NCBI GenBank assembly: GCA_963978905.1 | Contig: OZ022258.1 | Location: 31,748,716 to 31,812,715, forward strand | DNA from: Trichostrongylus colubriformis | Lineage: Eukaryota > Nematoda > Chromadorea > Rhabditida > Trichostrongylidae | DNA length: 64,000 nt | Direction of reading: 5' to 3' | Translations under genes and position numbers: made by a program | Shown here: positions 33,101 through 45,100 of the stretch, in pieces | How the letters are laid out: the number at the start of each line of letters is the position of its first letter | Numbering within the stretch: the first letter of the stretch is position 1 | The notes under the pieces: generated by a model | The model's input: the letters and a program-made list of their open reading frames with translations, nothing else | Told to the model about the DNA's origin: nothing | Databases searched by the model: none

Positions 33101-36100
33101 TTCGGCTTTTGTTTACTTTTGCTTGATAGCATTTTATCCTAAAGCTATGAATTTCATTTTCTCACTCTGTTGTTTATAAAAGCAAAGTCATAGTAATGAA
33201 TGGATTCACCTCTGCTTGCCGATAGTTATGCTGTGTTATTAGATAAGAAGCTCCCAATTCCTTCGAGAGTCCGCGTTAGTGCCGGTACAAACGAGAGTAG
33301 TAGTAATGTAATAGTGTGACGGTTCGGTTCGAACTATGACTTGGCACGATAAACTTGTGACATATCAACCACATCGTCGCTGAGAATTTCCAGTTTGGAC
33401 GAGCTATACCAAAACTTTCTCCGCCACAAGTGGTGATTATCCACTCAGTTTTCTGCGTTTAGTCTGCTGCTGACAGGCAAATAAGTTTTTTGATTATGAT
33501 TTTCTAATATGAAATCTTTTCAAAGAATGTGTACATGATCCGAACCCATCCAAAAACAAGCAAGGTGTACCAGAAAACATCGCCTTCAAAAAATGCCTAG
33601 CCAACTTATACATGTTAGTATGAGGAAAAAAGACATTTTGTGAATGTGCAAGTGGATTCGTAAAATTTTGATTCATACTGTTGTTTTCTATGGAAATGCT
33701 TATACCAATTTTTCCTCGTTTCAGGTTAAAAAAGTGACCACCATGTGTCAAATAATAACACCTTTGAATGAAGCACATCCATTCAATGAAGTTTCCGGGT
33801 TTATGGAGACATTTCATTATTTGGAATATGTTTCATGCAGTAGTTACGTGGTCGATTTCATAAATACATGGCTCTCTGCACTCGACAGCATGGTAAGTAC
33901 CATTGCTTATAAATCCGAACCGTCTAATCTCTAAAATGTGCTCTAACGTCTCTAGGATACCTGTGAGCGCTCAGTCACTTTTGCTGCCGCACTTCTTCCC
34001 CGTTGTGACTGGTCGATGTTGGACAAATGTTTCAAACTGATACAGGGACTTATTGAGCGATCTCCTGAAACCGTATGTATCGTTCCTCGGGGTCTATCAA
34101 TATTCCCTTTTTTCATTTTGCAGGTCAACACCTTTCTTATGTTATATAGCCTGCTGTATGCAAAACCGTATTTCGAAGTCAATAGGCGAGCAGTGCTCAA
34201 TGCTATTCGTGGGCTGTTTATCAACAGGGTATGTTAGGAGGTTTTCGAATATGGGTTGATATACGATCCGCTGATAGCTATCGTTATAGTTTGTTGTGAC
34301 ACCAGCCGTAAATTTCCTGTCTATAGTGTGCCGCCAGTCTGGCGAGGAACGCAGCATTGCTTATGGATTGCTCAGTGATTTAGTATCGAAGTATGTGGCC
34401 GTGTTTCAAGTTTCCCTCGAATGTAGTGCAATGTACTTTATAGATTTCCTACAGCTTTCGATGTTGTAAAACCACTAGCCCTCCCTGCCGAGTCAGATTC
34501 TCTTGACTTGCTTGAGTGCAAACTTGGTCTCATGGCCGCACTTTGTGTTGCAACGTGAGCTCCTTTTATTGGTATACAAGCCTTTGGCTTATTAAGTATT
34601 TCAACGCTTTAGTGATCGATCCGATGAACTTCTTCCATCACTTTCCGCTCTGCTGAGGAAGGACGCAGCAGTCGTCACGGCAGCCCTCACTGTCGTTCTT
34701 GCTCTGTGTAAAGAAGAGGTTTCTATTCTCTTTCTTTATAACTAGTTATATATCAACATCGAGCATAGAGTACCTTCTTTCCATAGCTTCCGTTTTGCAT
34801 CTAGTTTTTCTCGTCCTCATGATCCTATCTGAGCTTTTCTTTTCACGCTTGCCACTGATTCCAACCGATTTCTTCCATGTCATCATGATTTCTCGTGCTC
34901 TGAACTTTTTACTCGTAGCGAAGAATGCGGTTGCGAGTGTGTCCCGATTAGGTCGGGTCATCGGAGTTACTTACCGACTCCGTTTCCATGAGGATGCTGA
35001 AGTCAACACGCTTACCAGAACAAGTACTAACAGGGTTTGTAAGACTACAGTAACTAACTTCTAACTAACTTTTCTGTACCTTCATCTGGTTTTTGTTGGA
35101 AATTGTATCGCGGCATCATCATAGGTGGCTACATTTAATACTGCATTTTTAATCTTTATCTTTGGCAGTCATAATTCATAATCACAATTTATACAATCAA
35201 AACACACAATCGCATACATATTCACATTCAGGAGGCCGCGTTCATAGTTTGCGTAACCGACGCCGGCATCGGCGGTGACGGCGTCAAATAGTAGCGAACT
35301 ATGCTAATATTCGAACTTGAGTTCGTGGCTCTCGCCACAATCATCATACTGTAGTGTGGCTGGGTCGAGCGTTTTACAAACGGAGCACGTTATCAGATTG
35401 ACGCCGGCGTCGGACACATTGTTTTGACGCCGTCGCCGGCGGCGTCGGTTACGCAAAGATGAACACGGCCTAATCACAATTACACACACAATCATAATTG
35501 ACGTGTCTACCGGAACGCTACCCTATTCTAGAGTAATGAACAAAAACTTGTGTACCAGTTGCCGTTTTCGGTTTTTTACGAATTAGTGGGCAAGGCTTGT
35601 AACGTTCCGGTTGCAACATATCTAACCTTCATTGATTTCACTGTGTATGGTTTCTAGCTATTTTTCAGCACCCGAAACGTGAATACAATAAACCCGAAGC
35701 GGGGGTTCAGAATGTCAGGATGGCATAACCAGTGTCAAGCTAATTTACTGATCAGTGTTCGCCCACAGGCGAAAATCTCGAGTAGCAGTGAAGGTCATTG
35801 CTTTTTGTGTTCAGGGAAGAGAAGTGTGTTCAGTACAGATGCACGCTAGGGGCTTAAGGAGTCGTTGTGGGAGGCTATTGGCTGTGAGAGCACTCTCTCA
35901 TTTTCCCAAGTAAGTTCTACAGTGTGCAGCGTCTCTACCAATACAAACTCCTCACACAAGTGAGTGTATCAATAACTGCATAGCTACACACATTCCACAC
36001 TCGCGTGGTTACGACCGATGCTCACTGGTCGCAAAGTCGTACACTTGAAGAACAAACTAGGGGTTCCATTTTCCGAGAGCTTGGCTCTTCGTTATTAATT

Positions 36101-39100
36101 TTCCTTCACCGCCCCTTTACTTAGCACTTCTACTCTCACTGAGTGGGTAACAAATATCGCCCATGCTGGCCGTCTATCCTCGCCTTTAGTGGGAATCTAG
36201 TTTCCTCTGTCCTGTCCACTCCGCTTTTGTACGTTATGCGTTCAGCATGAATTATTTAACACTTCAACAACTGCCAGCATAATCTGTGATTTGAAGGTAG
36301 CTCGTTGTAAGGTATTTCGCTTAAAATGTTGCACAGTTGGCTTGATTTCAAAGTTGCTGTCATGACTGCTTAAATTTTGGTTCACTGACTTCAGGTAATG
36401 TTTGCTTCAAGGAATGTGAGTACTTTGCAGATTCTCGATGTAAGCTCCATTCGGAAGCAACTGGGTAGTCGAGTCAAGCAGCCGGGATTTGAGAAAACTC
36501 TCGCGGGTTATTGTGATATCCTCGCCACGGCCGCCACTCTGTCTGGAGAGGATCAAGAGGTTGAGGCATATATTTTGTGGCTAAGAGAGTTGGGGGTCCT
36601 CGACAAAGGCATAGGCCCAGTTTTTGCTTATAGGCGCTCTCGAAGTTATTTTATACCAAGTTACGGTTAGTTAACGAAGAAAACATAAATTATACTTTTT
36701 TCAGTATATTGTGGGAAATTCGCTTCAATTACACTAAACAACGACTCACACCTATGTGCCTAAACCCAGGAAAAGAGAATTTTCTTTCCCCGAGCTTAGG
36801 CTTACTCAGGGTAGAAAAAGCACGAATCAGCTCCATCAACGTTGTTTCTTCGCACAATTCAGGCCCGATTCAGTTAGCGCTATGACCTCTCCTCTAAACA
36901 TAGCATTCAGGCGCAGAGCCCTGTGCACTGCCCCCTAACTCCCTTAGCACCCATATTTTTTCTATTGCAGTTACCCTACGTGCTGTTTGACGTTTAGGGC
37001 GTTCGCTGATATTACTCGTACAACCCAAACTGCTCATTTAAAGGCACATTCAAGGTTTATCGGTATTGCGGCTCCCGTCGTGGTCAGATAGTTCGACACA
37101 CAGCTGGTAGGCTGTACCTTTACCGAGGCATGAGTGTCAGTGTCAGCCAAAGAAGAAGCGCGACTTCACCAAGCAGCCCAGGTCCGCCCATCCCAGACGT
37201 GATTGTTGGCAATGACGGTGGCAACGGTGGAAGAAAAAGTGGCAAAAGAGGCTTGCAAATTATGCGACAAGATAAGATACGAGATTCCTATGATAAAGGA
37301 GACTTCGACATGAGGAAACAGGTGATATCCCAGAGTTCCTTTCGATCCCATCCAGGGGGGGGGGGGGGCTAATTCAGAGGCTCACGCGATAATCTCGCTA
37401 AAGACAGATGTCAGGAGGCCTTATTTTTCCAGTTTCGGGAGTTTTTTCCGATTTTTCTGTGTCGGCGTGTTCCTCAGCACCTCTAATTTCATAATTTGCG
37501 CTTTAACCCGCTCAACCGATCCTGAATGTGCCTTCAGAATGACTTTTCCGGTCACTACGTACATTTACGTGAAAGCATGGCCTTTATTTGTCCATTTCAG
37601 ATCCTTGCTCAAGAGTGTGTGGTGGAATTGTGGGAGATCACTCAGTTTCACAGGAATTCTTCTGACACTGAGGAAGCGCGAAGAGCTGCGTGGGCTGCTT
37701 TGGGTCAGACTCGTTTTACTACTTCTCTGTCAAGCAGCTCCTGTTGAAACACCTTGTTTCTGGGATAATACAGTGCGTTTCATAATTATAAGGTCACCCC
37801 TAAATTTTCAGTTTTCAGAAGAGACAGCTAACCAAAAAATTTCCAAGTATTTTTTTATAGATTTCTCACCACAGAAAACCCTTCTGTACTATAATTTTCT
37901 ATTGTGCCAACGAGGTTGTTAGGTGGAAACTTTATTATCGGCCTAACGTTTCGACCAGATCGTCTTCCTCAAAGGCCTAAACGTGGCTCAAGATAAAGGA
38001 TTTAGTCCACTACACCATCAAACGCCTCATCCCTCAAGCGGTTCTGACGAAACATCAAGGAACCGCCGGAGAGAACCCTGTACGAAAGAATATAACTCAC
38101 CAATCCACCACCGCGAGAGTGGAACGCCGCCACTCCGTGTCAGTTGTCGTCAGTGAATGAGAGATGTCATGCTGTCCTTATATATATAGTATAATGGGGA
38201 CATGCATGTCTCCCCCTCATATCAGTAGCTCGCAATGTGGCGCAAATGGCAAGAGATCATTCGTAATGGATAAGCACTCATTTCGGTTGTTCATTCTTGG
38301 ATTTCTTGCAGAAATCCAAAACGCTTCAAGCACTTTCCTGGCAGAAATCTCAGTCTCGCATGCTAGAATACTGCACTTCACATCAAAGTCGTTTCCGCCA
38401 TGCTCCTCGGTCATGTGCTTTCCCAGAGGTGTTCTTGTGTTACCTAGTCTTTTACCAGCAAGATGTTCTTTGATACGTATTGCTAGTCCTCTTCCAGTTT
38501 CCCCAATGTAAGTTGCGTTACATGTCCGACATTCAATTTGATAGATTACACCAATTTTGGCGCAATCCCCAATTGTACCATACGGGCATGTAACACAATT
38601 CTCTGACACGCAACGCTTATCGTAAAGCCTATTTCGCACGAGTTGGCTTTTGATGTTGCCGTTAGGGATATTCACTAAGACGACATCATCATCCAGCTGT
38701 GCTTGAACAAGGCATCTTTGGATTGCAGCAGTTACTCTGTCAGAGATGAAAGGTATGCATAAGGGAACCTTATTGAGACGTGGTACGTTGCGGTGCTCAG
38801 TGCGTATCCTCCTACGACGTTCTGGTATAGCATAGCCGTTTGATACAGCTATGTCAGAAGCTAGACGTATAGACTCTCGCCGCTCTGTCGTACCTGTGCA
38901 CACATTTGCAGCCGTCTTGAACATGTTCTTAACAACTGCATGTTTCACAGTCGTGGGATGTGCAGATGTGTCGTGAATCAACCATCGGACACTTTCACCT
39001 GCGTGTTAAGATAGGGAAGCCAACCATCGCGCGGTACTTCTCTTGTGAGCTTGATATACTGCGACTGCTGGTTCATTAGGCGAAGACTGTGTTGATGTTA

Positions 39101-42100
39101 TAATGAAGCAGTCATCTATGTATCTGCAGTACATCAATGGTAGGCGTTCCAGTACTGGTTCTTCTATTCTGCTCATAAAGCAGATCGCAAGTACTGGAGC
39201 TAACCGCTGACCCATTGCCAAACCTCTAATTTGACGGTAATACGTACCCGACCACCTAAAGATGTTGCACTGCAAACATTCCTTGATTAAAGTCATGATG
39301 TGCGCTTTATTAAGTCCAAAGGTCTCTATGGTTCCAAAATAGCTGTCCAGCATTTCGGACAGTGCTTGTAAAGCTTGATCGTTTTGAACGTTAGTATAAA
39401 GCGCAAAGACATCGAATGACTCCATAACGCAATCTGTTTCGAGGCGTAAATTGCGCAGCTGTTCAAGGAATTTGGTCGTGTTGGTCAGATGCGATGGAAT
39501 TTTGGTCAACAGCTGGCTCACAATACAGTTGAGGAACCATGAAATTCGATCGGCTGGTCCGCCCACACAACTTATTATCGGTCGTATCTTGAAAGTGTCC
39601 GCTGACATTGATAGCACATCCGCAGGAGCAAGTTTGTGGGTTTTTACAAGGCTATAGAAGACAGGACAATTCGGATTATCAAGTCTTAATCTACTGAGGA
39701 ACGTATAATCGAGGCCCGCGGACCGACCTTGAGTCATCCAAGCTTTGTTGAGATGTCTACATTGGGTCAGGAATTCTTGCTCGGTCGCGCGACGATAGAC
39801 GGATGTGTCTGCCAGGTGGAGGTTTGTGATCTCACGATCGAGTGTTTGCGGCATAACCACAAACTCTCCACCTTTGTCACTTACAGAGATACGTATGGTA
39901 CCGTTCGATCTCAGCTCACGTAGCTCTTTGAAACCTTGCCACTGCTCGTATGTCAAATTGCTACAGCGGACTCCTTTGTTCTGATTAAGAACAGATAACA
40001 CTCCAGCTGACAAACTTCTCAATTTGACATCTACTTCTGGTGTGGGGCCAGTCTCTTTGTAGAGCGTACGTGGAAACGGTATAGATGGGAAAGATCTCTG
40101 GTTTGTGACAGCAGTATTGTTGTCGCGAGCGTACTTCAAACGCAGTAAATCTCGTAGCCTTTGTAAGTTACCCACAACTTTGCGGAACGTTGAGGCATTG
40201 ATGTTATGTGCAGGTGAAAACGACGGACCGAGACTGAGGAAGTCAAGTGCATTGGATGAAATATGAGTGTCACCCAGAACAGTAACTCTTGTCAGCTCGC
40301 CACTATTGCTAGCGTTAGTGTCAGTGGGGCGGTGACGTATGTGTGAGTCGTTCTCAACGTTACGAGGGCTCGCCTGGCGTGTTCCCAAAAGTCGGTCATA
40401 TTTCGCACAGAGAGCGGATTTAGCCTTAGACCGCATAGAGGAGCAAATCAATCTTGACCCACCCTCAATCCTCCTCCAAGTCACTTCCGGGAGAAGACGC
40501 CGGCATGCTTGTTCTTTTGCATTACATTTCAATGACGTCGAATACAATATGTACTGTTTCTTCTTGATAACCACGCTCAGGAGAGAGCGGTGAATCTTCA
40601 AAACAGCTGGATGGGTATCACCATATCCACCTATTGTACTGATCTTCGTATTCGTTATGAACCGTGGCAGCACACCGGTCGCTCGACATCGCAGGAAAAA
40701 CTTCAGGGATTGGCGGGTGGCTACCACCTTTTGACGAAGCGACAGGGCTTCGCGTACAAGAGAGAAATATCGTGGCGGTACGTTTCGTATTAAATTCCAA
40801 CTTCTCTCATCTTGAAACCTCGGCATTGAAGTTGTTTATAATTTTCTATTGTGCCAACGAGGTTGTGGTTAGCACATGACCGAGGAGCATGGCGGAAAAG
40901 ACTTTGATGTGAAGTGCAGTATTCTAGCATGCGAGACTGAGATTTCTGCCAGGAAAGTGCTTGAAGCGTTTTGGATTTCTGCAAGAAATCCAAGAATGAA
41001 CAACCGAAATGAGTGCTTATCCATTACGAATGATCTCTTGCCATTTGCGCCACATTGCGAGCTACTGATATGAGGGGGAGACATGCATGTCCCCATTATA
41101 CTATATATATAAGGACAGCATGACATCTCTCATTCACTGACGACAACTGACACGGAGTGGCGGTGTTCCACTCTCGCGGTGGTGGATTGGTGAGTTATAT
41201 TCTTTCGTACAGGGTTCTCTCCGGCGGTTCCTTGATGTTTCGTCAGAACCGCTAGAGGGATGAGGCGTTTGATGGTGTAGTGGACCAAATCCTTTATCTT
41301 GAGCCACGTTTAGGCCTTTGAGGAAGACGATCTGGTCGAAACGTTAGGCCGATAATAAAGGTTTCCACCTAACAACCTCGTTGGCACAATGGAAAATTAT
41401 AAACAACTTCAATGCCGAGGTTTCAAGATGAGAGAAGTTGGAATTTAATACCTTCTGTACTAGTTTTGATGACAAGACCTTTCAGCCTGATATTTTTATG
41501 AATATTTCCTGATTTTTGTGCCGTATCATAATTATAAGGTCACCCTGAAGAATCAGAAAATTTGCTAGAGGTAACGGCGCATGCAGAGGAGCTTATGATC
41601 TATAGCTCCCACCTGTTCAAGAACGACATTAACTAGCAGATTCGGTGAAGTAGAAACTAAATTTTGGAGAACCTCACCCTAGATATTGTTCCAGTCTTCA
41701 ACGATTGCCTGTTTCAGCAGTTTTGCTTCCCAGAATTGACAATTATCGGGGTAAGTATTTGAGGCGATGTCTTCTAGATCTCCCTAATAGTAGAGCTGAG
41801 ACCAAAACTAAATGTTGTCTATGGCTGGACGTCCATATTTCGGAACTTCAACCGCAGTTCCGTTAGATGACCTACGTGAACAACAGCATTGCCATACTTT
41901 GAGACGCAAGTATGAAGAGCCGGTCGGCTCCAAAAGGCGACTTATTTCTTCATGAGACCTTCTAGCAGTCTCTGGAGTCCATTCTGCAGGTTTCTAAGGC
42001 AAAGTTCAATGCAACCTTATTGCCAAAAACAAGTCGTCACCCTTCTCCCACGAAAATTGCCGGGGTGTGTACACATTGGTACGAATGACTTTTTTGGCGC

Positions 42101-45100
42101 CCTATGTGCGAACGCTTAATTACTTCCTCGCACCTCATGTGCGAGAAAGCAATTAATCAGCAGAGGTCAGCCATTGACCGTTCAACTCACTAACTAAATG
42201 TAATGTCTACCGAGGAAAAACAGAGTGGATAAAATTCTGATTGAAGGATTTTTTCGAAAAAAAAGGGAGTTCAGTTCAATGGTGCTATGGCAACCAGTCG
42301 GATGCTGGTGAATGGGAATGATTGCAACATTTTCAAAAGTCATAGCATTGCAAATAAAAAAAATAGTTGGAATAGTGGATAAAAAACAAGTGAGTGGAAT
42401 AAATAAATGGAATAAAACCTACGTGTTTGAATTATAGAAGCCCAAATATTGAGAAGTCTAAAAAGTATTTTCGTATTTTTTAAATACCGCTTTTTGCCTC
42501 AGAACTGCTTTCCAGCAATCTCTTTGGTACATATACATGTAGCACAAGTCCACACGCATCTATAGGTATTATTGTCTTCCATCTCGCAGATAACCTTTTT
42601 CGGCAAAACAAACATATCAGAGGACAACCTCATTTTCAATACAAAAATTATAAAAAAATTTTCTTTGAATGGCGTTAGACAGGGAAAGGAAAAGGTGATA
42701 ATCCGATGGAGCAAGATCAGGGCTATAAGGTGGATGGGGCAGCAATTTTTATCCAAGCTCGAGGATTTTTCGGCGAGGCAATTTTTTGGCAATTCTTCCC
42801 ATATTGAAGAAGTGACTCGCCGAAAAACTCTCGAGCTTGGATAAAAATTGCTGCCCCATCCACCTTATAGCCCTGATCTTGCTCCATCGGATTATCACCT
42901 TTTCCTTTCCCTGTCTAACGCCATTCAAAGAAAATTTTTCGATAATGGAGATGACATTGACCTTTGATATGTTTTTGCCGAAAAAGGTTATCCAGGTGAT
43001 AGAAGACCATAATACATGTAGATGCATGTGGACTTGTACTACATGCGAATGTACAGAAGAGATTCCTGGGCAGTTGGGAGGGAAAAGCGGTATTTAAAAA
43101 CACGAAAATACTTTTTAGACTACCCAATATTATTCAATCTTACCATATTATGGCTTATTGCTATTAAAGTCGATGAAATGTCATAGAATGCCCTAAGCAT
43201 ATTCCACATTATTAATCTCTATGAAACGTAATAGAATGCTCGTAAGGGAGTCATACAAGAGAATAGTTGTATCTTCACACTTTTAATATGAGATGCTATT
43301 AGCTTTATTTGTTACCTATTGCACATTTCGTGAATGTAATGAGTGTTCTAGTTCGTACTATAATAAAACTGCTCTAATTTTTCCTTTATGAACATTACAT
43401 TTAGTTAATGAGTTGAGCGGTCTATGGCTGACCTCTGCTGGTTGATTACTTTCTCGCACATGAGGTGCGAGGAAGTAATTAAGCATTCGCACATAGGGTG
43501 CTAAAAAAGTCATTCGTACCAATGTGTACACACCCAAATTGCCGAGGCTCCGGTAGATCGGTGCACTTCTCAGACTAAGCTAGTACTACATCCGCCCGTC
43601 AGCACCATACGAATAGAATGTTTTTAGACTCAAAAATACAATTCAGATGGAATTACTCGCATGCAGGGTGCAACTCCTATGCAAATTCAGTTTCGTTCAA
43701 TCCGCGCTCAAGAACAATTTTGTAAATTGAAGTCGTGCCGCCTTATGGTGTGCTGTAGGCCTCGGAAACTACTTCATTATTGTTTTGGTGATGTTTCTGC
43801 TCATCCTCGCTACTTTACACGCTGTGGTACCAGACAAAGAATGGTTCAACTCCAAACAAATTTGGTTCATAGAGGAAGGCTGTAGGAAGTGGTCCCCAAA
43901 ATCCCTTTTCTCTTAATCATAATGGTCTCACTTGAATGTCCAGAGTCTGAAAAACATCTGAAGACACCGAACGACTCATATGTTATCCAACTAAGCACAG
44001 GAACCTTCCGATTTTTGCGGAATGGCTCTCAAACTGAGCCTACCACCACGGGAATCCCAAATCTGGGCTTTTCACTCGGAACATAGCAGCTAGCCCCAAG
44101 AGGATTGAGCATATATCTCGAAGATGTATTTGGAAGACATATCCACCTTCACAGAATTGCTGGAGCCTCAACTTTTTTTCTTTTTTCAGGGTGACCTTAT
44201 AATTATGAAACGGTACAAAAAACGAAAATTACTTCGAAAAACAGAAGGTAAGCGAGACTGCAACCAGAAATCGGATACAAGGGGTTATTTCAGATGAGGA
44301 ATGCGTCTATGGGACTGAAAAGATTCCTTAATGCGGAGTTGTTGAGAAAACTTGAAATTCAGAGGTGACCTAATAATTATGAAACGCACTGTATATCCAT
44401 TTTGCACTTAATTCGTGGTAGTACCACCTACTTACATACCTTTTTCTTCATTTAGTACATAACTAGTACTAACTAGGGAAGGACCCGAGGTCGAAGTGGC
44501 CATTCGGAATGGGGTACATATGATGCGATGTATTTTCGAACGCTGATCTCGAATCTGCATTCCAAATTTGCAAAACGATTCTCTAAGCAGAGTTACAAGG
44601 CCGTTTTTCGACGAAAGTCGGCTCAAATACACCACAAGCGGGTGGGCTGCCAGCAGCCGACTGGCGGAGTGGTAAGTGTCTCGCTCCATAGACTGAAGAC
44701 GAGTCGCTGGTTATTGGTACGACAACGCCTTTTTGCAGCTAATTACTTTTGCCTCGCACTGAGGTGCGAAGTGACCTCAGTTAGCTGCGGGAACTCACGA
44801 GTCATCGTGTTGCACATTGATCCATTAACCGAGTAAAGATCCACTAATTGAAATACAGATTAAAGGCAGCATTAGGGGAAAGTCGGACGAAAAGTAAAAG
44901 AAATAGTGCATATGAAAGTCGAGATGCCTAGTAACAGGATAGTGGAGAAAAAACGGATGGAAATGACCCAAAACCCGAGAAATAGGACCCCCTTCCCACT
45001 GTTGATTCTCGACGCGGACTACCTGTCCGTCAGGAGGGGAGTAGTCTGATGTAGTTTCCCATTGGCATGTTGCCAATTAAGCACAGGGGAATGTTTGGAA

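Larger units (their letters stand above)
37892..41450 (-). mobile_element. Penelope-like element, nearly intact, 12-base TSD
   Basis: CCTTCTGTACTA flanks both ends (37880-37891 and 41451-41462), a perfect 12-base target duplication. The minus strand carries the RT ORF (39006-40826) and GIY-YIG ORF (38217-38981), then a 3' repeat running to 37892. The right end is an inverted partial unit (about 40874-41450, plus strand): the last 65 codons of a GIY-YIG ORF with one substitution, a full terminal repeat, and the first 40 or so bases of a new RT ORF. This head-to-head partial copy is typical of PLE insertions. Near-identity of the two terminal parts argues for recent insertion. Confidence 0.9.
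37771..44391. mobile_element. TA-flanked foldback element carrying nested elements
   Basis: Inverted ends CAGTGCGTTTCATAATTATA and ATAATTATGAAACGCACTG, with TA outside (37769-37770 and 44392-44393), a Tc1/mariner-type border. The motif TCATAATTATAAGGTCACC recurs further in on each arm (41526 and inverse near 44190), so the arms are long. The left arm is split by a PLE (37892-41450), the centre by a Mutator-like element (42063-43535). Without those two insertions it would be about 1.6 kb. All of it lies in one intron of the focadhesin-like gene. Confidence 0.75.

Noticed and set aside
37130..37372. Open frame MSVSVSQRRSATSPSSPG... ending in a glycine run
   Set aside because: Lies in an intron between two in-phase focadhesin-like exons, is low complexity and ends in a G-run; no sign of a real gene.
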